Shown here: in pieces, positions 59,469-64,000 of the stretch
How the letters are laid out: every line of letters starts with the position of its first letter
Numbering within the stretch: the first letter of the stretch is position 1
From: an uncultured Oscillibacter sp.
GTDB lineage: Bacteria > Bacillota_A > Clostridia > Oscillospirales > Oscillospiraceae
Assembly (NCBI GenBank): GCA_951800675.1
Contig: CATOKC010000002.1
Coordinates: 1 to 64,000, forward strand
Length of the DNA: 64,000 nucleotides
Direction of reading: 5' to 3'
Notes under the pieces: generated by a model
Databases searched by the model: none
Told to the model about the DNA's origin: nothing
Seen by the model: the letters and a program-made list of their open reading frames with translations, nothing else
Program-made: the position numbers and the translations under genes

Positions 59469-60668
59469 TTATTCCGTCCGGGGCCCGTAAGCCCCCCCGT
59501 CGGCGTACTCCCCGGAGTCCGGGGAGAGGCCCTTTTTCCGCAGCCGGGCCTCCACAAAGAAGTTCACCAGGCTGTTGAGGCAGGCGCACACCGGCACGCC
59601 GAAGAACATCCCCGCGATGCCAAAGAAGCCGCCCCCCACCAAAATGGCGATGATGACCCACAAACTGGAAAGGCCGGTGGTGTTCCCCAGAATCTTGGGG
59701 CCGATGACGTTGCCGTCCAGCTGTTGGAGGGCCAGGACGAAAATGACGAAGTACAGCGCCTGCCGGGGGGAGACCAGGAGAATCAGGAAGGTGCTGGGGA
59801 TGGCCCCCAGGAAGGGGCCGAAGAAGGGAATGATGTTGGTCACGCCCACAAAGACGGACACCAGGGGCGTGTAGGGGAACTTCAAAACGGAGCAGCCGAT
59901 GAAGCACAAAATGCCGATGATGATGGAGTCCAGCAGCTTCCCCCGGACAAAGCCGGAGAAAATGGTATCCGCCCGCTTGGTCCCCCGAAGGACCAGGCCC
60001 ACCCGCTCCCGGGGGAAGAGGCTGTAAACCAGCTTCCGCCCGTAGGCGGCGCAGCGCTCCTTGGTGGCCAGGAGATAGACGGAGGCGATGACCCCCACCA
60101 GCAGGTCCTTGGCGAAGTTCACCAGGCTCAACACCCCGCCGGACACGGTGACCATCACCGCCTGAAGCTGGGGCAAAACGCCGCTGGTCAGCCACTTGTC
60201 CAGGTCCTGGAAATAGGCCGCCATCTGCTGGCTGACCCAGTCGGCCACCGCGGGGTTGGTCTCCAGCAAATGAATCACCCAGCCGCTGATGGTCCGGTAG
60301 TAGTTGTCCGCGTTGTCGATGAGCTGGAGGACGCTCTTATATAGCTCCGGCATCAGCACGGAGGCCAGCAGATAGAAGAAAAACGCGATGACCACCCAGG
60401 CAAACCCGATGCCCGCCGTGCGAACCAGCAGGACCTGGGGCCGCTTCCGGGGCCGGCCGGGCCGGAGGGGGAAGAGGTTCCGCTCAAAGAAATTCACCAT
60501 GGGGGCCAGCAGATAGGCGATGAAGGCCCCGTAGAGAATGGGCTGTACCGTTTTCAGCAGGGCCAGCACGGCCTTCCCGCCGAAGAAGGTATCGTAAAAC
60601 AGCAAAATGGCGGCGGCGGATAAGAACGCCGTCACCCCCATGCTGATGTAATGGTTTTTCCGTTCCAT
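59469..60668 (-). CDS. AI-2E-family transporter (YdiK/PerM-like permease)
   Basis: A 399-aa membrane protein with about eight helices. Family features: ILYGAFIAYLLAPMVNFFER near the N-terminus, GFVRGKLLDSIIIGILCFIG, and FVGVTNIIPFFGPFLGAIPSTFLIL near the middle-C region, then QLDGNVIGPKILGNTTGLSSLWVI. The AI-2E family includes sodium/proton antiporters and possible signal exporters; substrate unknown. ATG 60668 follows AAGGAGG, and an upstream in-frame extension is unlikely. Confidence 0.92.
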   Translation of the reverse strand: MERKNHYISMGVTAFLSAAAILLFYDTFFGGKAVLALLKTVQPILYGAFIAYLLAPMVNFFERNLFPLRPGRPRKRPQVLLVRTAGIGFAWVVIAFFFYLLASVLMPELYKSVLQLIDNADNYYRTISGWVIHLLETNPAVADWVSQQMAAYFQDLDKWLTSGVLPQLQAVMVTVSGGVLSLVNFAKDLLVGVIASVYLLATKERCAAYGRKLVYSLFPRERVGLVLRGTKRADTIFSGFVRGKLLDSIIIGILCFIGCSVLKFPYTPLVSVFVGVTNIIPFFGPFLGAIPSTFLILLVSPRQALYFVIFVLALQQLDGNVIGPKILGNTTGLSSLWVIIAILVGGGFFGIAGMFFGVPVCACLNSLVNFFVEARLRKKGLSPDSGEYADGGAYGPRTE

Positions 60669-60787
60669 GGCCCGCGCCTCCTTTTTTCTCTCCCCCCATT
60701 CTACACGGGGCCCGGGGGAAATGCAATCCTCTTTTTCCCGCCCCATGGGAAACCCAGCCAATTTTAACAGTAATTTCACAACCGCCG

Positions 60788-60796
60788 TGCTATACT
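60788..60796 (+). promoter_or_regulatory. Extended -10 promoter of the lipid kinase gene
   Basis: TGcTATACT at 60788-60796, with no good -35; the start codon is 37 nt downstream. Confidence 0.5.
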
Positions 60797-60832
60797 GTAG
60801 GTAACACACGCTCCAGGAGGTGGCCTGTACCC

Positions 60833-61720
60833 ATGAAACCCCGCAAGCTCTTACTGATTCTCAACCCCCGGGCCGGAAAGAACAAGTCCCGGGGGCCCCT
60901 GTTTGACGCCGCCGCCGCCCTCTCCCAGGCGGGGTATCTCCTCTCCATCCACGTGACCTCCGCCCCCGGCGACGCCGCCGAGACCGCCAAGCGGGAGGGC
61001 GGGCGGTACGATCTGGTGGTAGCCGTGGGCGGCGACGGAACGCTGAACGAGGTGGTCTCCGGCCTGGTCCAGCTCCGCCGTCCCCCGCTGCTGGGCTATC
61101 TGCCCCAGGGCAGCACCAACGACTTCGCCGCCAGCCTCCGCATCTCCGGCGATCCGGCGGAGGCCGCCGCCGCCATCGCCCGGAACGTCCCCCGGCTTTT
61201 GGACGTGGGCTTTTGGAACGGGCGGAGCTTTCTCTACGTGGCCTCCTTCGGGGCCTTCACCCGCTCCAGCTACGCCGCCCCCCAGAACGCCAAGAACGCC
61301 CTGGGCCACTTCGCCTATATCCTGGAGGGCATGAAGGACCTGAGCACCCTCCGGCCCTATCACGTCCGCCTCACCGCCGACGGGGAGGTGCTGGACGGGG
61401 AATACCTCTTCGGCGCGGTGTGCAATTCCACCTCCATCGGGGGGCTGATGAAGCTGAACCCGGAGCGGGTGGTGCTGGACGACGGCCTGTTTGAAATGCT
61501 GCTCATCCCCAGCCCCAAGACGGCGGCGGACCTCCAGAGCCTGGTCCACGCCCTTTTGAATCAGCAGTATGACAGCCAGGGCCTGGTTTTCCGCCACGTC
61601 TCCTCCATCCACTTTGAAACGGAGGAGGAGCTTCCCTGGTCCCTGGACGGGGAGTACGCCCCCAGCGCCCCGGCGGTGGACATTGAAAACCGCCGCCAGG
61701 CGCTGACCATGCTGCTGTGA
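60833..61720 (+). CDS. Diacylglycerol/lipid kinase (DgkB/YegS type)
   Basis: A 295-aa soluble lipid kinase that probably phosphorylates diacylglycerol, recycling it into phosphatidate. Features: the N-terminal NPRAGKN motif, the catalytic loop VAVGGDGTLNEVVSGL (about 62-78), GYLPQGSTNDFA, and the C-terminal domain with FETEEELPWSLDGEYAP. ATG 60833 follows AGGAGG. The last codons overlap the NUDIX gene start (GTGA). Confidence 0.93.
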   Translation: MKPRKLLLILNPRAGKNKSRGPLFDAAAALSQAGYLLSIHVTSAPGDAAETAKREGGRYDLVVAVGGDGTLNEVVSGLVQLRRPPLLGYLPQGSTNDFAASLRISGDPAEAAAAIARNVPRLLDVGFWNGRSFLYVASFGAFTRSSYAAPQNAKNALGHFAYILEGMKDLSTLRPYHVRLTADGEVLDGEYLFGAVCNSTSIGGLMKLNPERVVLDDGLFEMLLIPSPKTAADLQSLVHALLNQQYDSQGLVFRHVSSIHFETEEELPWSLDGEYAPSAPAVDIENRRQALTMLL

Positions 61721-62322
61721 CGGGGGAGCTGGAGCGGCTGGCCCGCCGCTTTCAGGGCCACGAGCCGGGCCTCTTGGGAGCCGCCCGGAGCTGCGCCGTC
61801 CTCTGCCCCCTCCTGGAGGGGGAGGGCGGCCTCCACCTTCTCTTCGAGGTCCGATCCTCCCAGGTCTCCCAAGGGGGGGAGGTCTGCTTTCCCGGCGGGC
61901 GGATGGAGCCCGGGGAGACGCCCCAGGACTGCGCCCTCCGGGAGACGGAGGAGGAGCTGTCCATCCCCCGGGAGGCGGTCACCCTCCTGGGCACGCCGGA
62001 TTTTATCTGTAACCAGCGGGGCTTCCTCCTCCGGCCGGTGCTGGGGCTGGTGTCTCCCGCCGGGCTCGCCGCCCTGCGCCCCTCCCCGGCGGAGGTGGCG
62101 GAGGCCTTCACCGTCCCCCTGGCCTTCTTCCGGGAGACGCCGCCGGATCTCCGGCGCTACGAGCTGGTTCCCCAGGTGCCGGAGGACTTCCCCTATGGCC
62201 CCGTGGGCATCCCCCGAACCTACCCCTGGAGCCACGGACAGGTGGAAATTCCCATCTGGCACTACAAAGGCCACGCCATCTGGGGTATGACGGCACGGCT
62301 CGTCCGGGAAATCATCCGTTAG
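61717..62322 (+). CDS. NUDIX hydrolase (CoA pyrophosphatase-like)
   Basis: A 201-aa hydrolase of nucleoside diphosphate-linked compounds. The NUDIX box is intact (GGRMEPGETPQDCALRETEEELSI, about 60-83). The upstream SQGGEVCFPGG and QVEIPIW segments resemble CoA/NudL-type pyrophosphatases. GTG 61717 overlaps the kinase stop. An imperfect copy of its last 13 codons lies about 120 nt beyond its stop. Confidence 0.9.
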   Translation: MTGELERLARRFQGHEPGLLGAARSCAVLCPLLEGEGGLHLLFEVRSSQVSQGGEVCFPGGRMEPGETPQDCALRETEEELSIPREAVTLLGTPDFICNQRGFLLRPVLGLVSPAGLAALRPSPAEVAEAFTVPLAFFRETPPDLRRYELVPQVPEDFPYGPVGIPRTYPWSHGQVEIPIWHYKGHAIWGMTARLVREIIR

Positions 62323-62336
62323 CCGCTCCAACGGGG

Positions 62337-62482
62337 CCCCGCAAAATCCGCGGATTTTGTGGGGAGAGGAGGAAGGAATGGAGCGGGTGCAGTCCTCGCC
62401 CCCAGGCGGGGACGGAACGGAGCGGAGTTTCTTCCGACGAGGGGCATGACGGCAAGGTTCGTCCGGGAAATCATCCGCTAAA
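62337..62482 (+). repeat. Echo of the NUDIX gene 3' end behind a palindromic spacer
   Basis: 62443-62482 repeats 62284-62323 with about 34 of 39 bases identical, encoding GMTARFVREIIR and a stop versus GMTARLVREIIR and a stop. Most differences are synonymous. The space between contains a GCAAAATCC/GGATTTTGT stem (about 62341-62361) and GC-rich inverted sequence. It looks like a duplicated or foreign gene tail. Confidence 0.75.
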
Positions 62483-62488
62483 ACAGCA

Positions 62489-62513
62489 GGAGACGGGGGC
62501 TCCCCGTCTCCTT
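62489..62513. terminator. Bidirectional terminator between NUDIX and carD genes
   Basis: Stem GGAGACGGGG/CCCCGTCTCC (62489-62498/62502-62511) with loop GCT, then TT; short U-run. Confidence 0.75.
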
Positions 62514-62517
62514 GTCA

Positions 62518-63048
62518 TCAAGCGCCGGCCTCCTCGGATTCCTCCGCGCCCTCCAGCCGGGCGGCGATATAATCCTCCACCTCGTCATAGGGAATTTCCA
62601 GCGCCGTGGCCAGCTCCCCATAGAGCAGCCGCTCCGCCTGCTTCATATACCGCTCGTCTACCAGCCCTAAGCGGCGGTTTTTGGACTCCGCCAGCCCCTG
62701 CTTGCGGCGAAGGGCCTTCATCATTTTAATCAGCGCCTCGTGGCCCCCGTCCCGGACGACGGACTGGTACTGCTGGGCCTGGGCCTGGGCCGTGCCGCCC
62801 CGGCAGACCGCCGCCGGTATATCCGGCATCTGGTCAATGATGGTCTCCGCCTCCGCTCGGCTGATCACCGGGCGCATGGGCACCTTCGCGCTGTCCACCG
62901 GGGCGTAAATCACCCCGTCCTGCCACAGGGGCTTGAGCTGGTAATACCGCTTCCCCCGATATTCCCCCGGCTGGTCCAGTCCGGCGAAGCCCTCCACCCG
63001 GCAGACGCCGGTGGCCCCATAGACAACCAGCTCTCCCAACTGAAACAT
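62518..63048 (-). CDS. CarD-family transcriptional regulator
   Basis: A 176-aa protein with the CarD/TRCF RNA polymerase-interacting Tudor domain at the N-terminus (MFQLGELVVYGATGVCRVEGF...YYQLKPLWQDGVIYAPVDSAKVPMRPVIS) and a helical DNA-binding C-terminal half (LIKMMKALRRKQGLAESKNRRLGLVDERYMKQAERLLYGELATAL). Such proteins bind RNA polymerase beta and stabilise open complexes, often on rRNA and stress promoters. ATG 63048 follows AAGGAG. Confidence 0.92.
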   Translation of the reverse strand: MFQLGELVVYGATGVCRVEGFAGLDQPGEYRGKRYYQLKPLWQDGVIYAPVDSAKVPMRPVISRAEAETIIDQMPDIPAAVCRGGTAQAQAQQYQSVVRDGGHEALIKMMKALRRKQGLAESKNRRLGLVDERYMKQAERLLYGELATALEIPYDEVEDYIAARLEGAEESEEAGA

Positions 63049-63263
63049 AATAATCTCCTTCCCGCCGGGCTCCCGCCCCGGCAATTTTTATGTTCCTTCC
63101 TGGTTAGTTTACCACAATTTCGGGAAAGCATGTAAGGGAAATTTTAAAATCTTTACATTTTCTCTATTTTTACCCAAACATGATTGACAAATATCCCCAA
63201 ACTTTTTATGATGGACCTGCCGCCGGGTTCTCCGGCATATCGAACACGAAAAGGAGCGTACCT

Positions 63264-63488
63264 ATGAGCATCGACATCAAAGCCAAAATCGAGGAGCTGG
63301 CCGCCAAGCTCCAAAAGGACCCCGCCCTTCTAAAGAGCTTTCAGCAGGACCCCGTAAAGGCCCTGGAGGAGCTCACCGGCGTAAATTTGCCGGAGGAGCA
63401 GCTCCAGCCCCTGGTGACGGGCGTCAAGGCCAAGCTGGCCGCCGCCGGCCTGGGAGACGCGCTGGACGGGCTGAAAAGGCTGTTCTGA
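63264..63488 (+). CDS. Small helical protein, Nif11/NHLP-leader-like
   Basis: A 74-aa protein starting MSIDIKAKIEELAAKLQKDPALLKSFQQDPVKALEELTGV and continuing NLPEEQLQPLVTGVKAKLAA. The pattern (F-x-x-DPVKALEELTGVNLPEEQL) resembles the leader part of Nif11/NHLP ribosomal peptide precursors, but there is no Gly-Gly cleavage site with a cysteine-rich core, and no modification enzyme is nearby. More likely a stand-alone helical protein of unknown function. A strong AAGGAG precedes ATG 63264; a strong terminator follows. Confidence 0.75.
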   Translation: MSIDIKAKIEELAAKLQKDPALLKSFQQDPVKALEELTGVNLPEEQLQPLVTGVKAKLAAAGLGDALDGLKRLF

Positions 63489-63497
63489 GCCTACAAA

Positions 63498-63532
63498 GGG
63501 AAACGCTCCGGGAATCTCCCGGAGCGTTTCCC
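63498..63532. terminator. Bidirectional terminator
   Basis: A perfect 16-bp stem (63498-63513/63517-63532) with loop ATC between convergent genes. Confidence 0.88.
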
Positions 63533-63541
63533 TGTCCTCCC

Positions 63542-64000
63542 TCAGGCAATGGCCTCGTACACCGCCTGGCTGATCTCGCCGCAGACGGCGTAAATCCCGT
63601 ACGCGTCCTTCCTGCCGTCGGCTCCTATGGTCAGCACCACCACGCCGTCCCCGGTGTCCGGGTCATAGCTGAGGAGGTTATAGACCCCATAGGCGCTGCC
63701 GGTGTGGTAATACAGCCGCTCCCGGCCGTAAACCCCGAACCGCAGCCGCATGGGCAGGGCCTGGTAGGTCCCGCCGGGGAGGGCCTGGTCCCCGTGGCTC
63801 TCCATCAGCTCCACAGAGGCGGCGTCCATCAGCCGCACGCCCTCAAAGCAGCCGTCCCCCGCCAGCAGAGCCGTCAGCTTCCCGCAGTCCCGCGCGCTGG
63901 CGGTGAAGCCCCCGGCAAACTGCCGCCCGGTGGCCCCCGGCGCGCTCCACCGGCGGACGCTCCGCACCGAGGCGGCGGAGCGCCCTAGCGCGGCCCCCCG
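63542..64000 (-). CDS. Serine hydrolase / beta-lactamase-class-C-like protein (partial)
   Basis: The visible 152 codons are the C-terminal part of a penicillin-binding-protein-like serine hydrolase: FAGGFTASARDCGKLTALLAGDG, LMDAASVELMESH, RLRFGVYGRERLYYHTGSAYGVYN (containing the HTG catalytic triad-like motif), ending in a helix with ISQAVYEAIA. The frame is open to the right edge, so the start and the SxxK motif lie outside the window. It may act on peptidoglycan peptides or esters. Confidence 0.75.
   Translation of the reverse strand, partial: RGAALGRSAASVRSVRRWSAPGATGRQFAGGFTASARDCGKLTALLAGDGCFEGVRLMDAASVELMESHGDQALPGGTYQALPMRLRFGVYGRERLYYHTGSAYGVYNLLSYDPDTGDGVVVLTIGADGRKDAYGIYAVCGEISQAVYEAIA

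Noticed and set aside
63264..63488. Ribosomally made peptide (RiPP) biosynthetic cluster
   Set aside because: Only a leader-like sequence; no core peptide, no maturase, no exporter nearby.

Overview
The window reads as a chromosomal segment of a motile, high-GC, anaerobic member of the Clostridia, most like the Oscillospiraceae (Oscillibacter/Flavonifractor-type). The evidence is GC-rich Firmicutes codon use, strong AAGGAGG ribosome sites with many GTG/TTG starts, a ctsR-mcsA-clpC operon, a V/A-type ATPase with the Enterococcus-type ntp gene order, formate-tetrahydrofolate ligase beside a formate channel, rubrerythrin, and PadR/HAAS and NiaR regulators. The genus cannot be fixed from the sequence.

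Layout. 1-8664 (minus) is the early flagellar operon flgB-flgC-fliE-fliF-fliG-fliH-fliI-fliJ-fliK-flgD, cut by the left edge inside flgD. 9350-14375 (plus) is a three-gene phosphorelay: a REC/HD-GYP/PAS-like/GGDEF cyclic-di-GMP protein, a separate Hpt protein and a membrane hybrid histidine kinase. 15310-17918 holds fhs and a formate/nitrite channel. 17962-19684 (minus) is a PadR-controlled membrane cassette with its operator over a near-perfect promoter. 19802-22823 holds mutY, a zinc-ribbon protein, thymidine kinase and a PflA-like radical SAM protein. A ferredoxin (minus) and ctsR-mcsA-clpC (plus, no mcsB) follow, then two small unknowns, lspA-rluD, and tRNAs Val-Asp-Phe-Gly plus Cys (30013-30688).

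About 30740-32230 is a lower-GC island with unknown genes and an internally deleted IS256-type transposase. 32328-41217 (minus) is the complete ntpFIKECGABD ATPase operon; its K subunit carries the sodium-site residues, and a run of hairpins sits between ntpG and ntpA. Next come a formyltransferase-like gene, niaR coupled to a MATE exporter, metG, rubrerythrin (behind a hairpin that buries its ribosome site), a PhnD-like lipoprotein, an Imm22-like protein, an ECF sigma/DUF4179 pair, an MBL hydrolase and a ZIP metal transporter.

53126-59144 (minus) is an oligopeptide ABC operon ending in a DUF3810 metalloprotease-like gene. The right end holds an AI-2E-family permease, a diacylglycerol kinase overlapping a NUDIX hydrolase, a CarD regulator, a 74-aa helical protein and a serine hydrolase cut by the right edge.

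Most of the window is core metabolism, motility and stress biology. I found no CRISPR array, prophage or obvious new defence system. The most interesting material is non-coding: hairpin-rich leaders, a dispersed GTAGGGGC repeat, a probable leaderless mutY mRNA, and a duplicated NUDIX gene tail.
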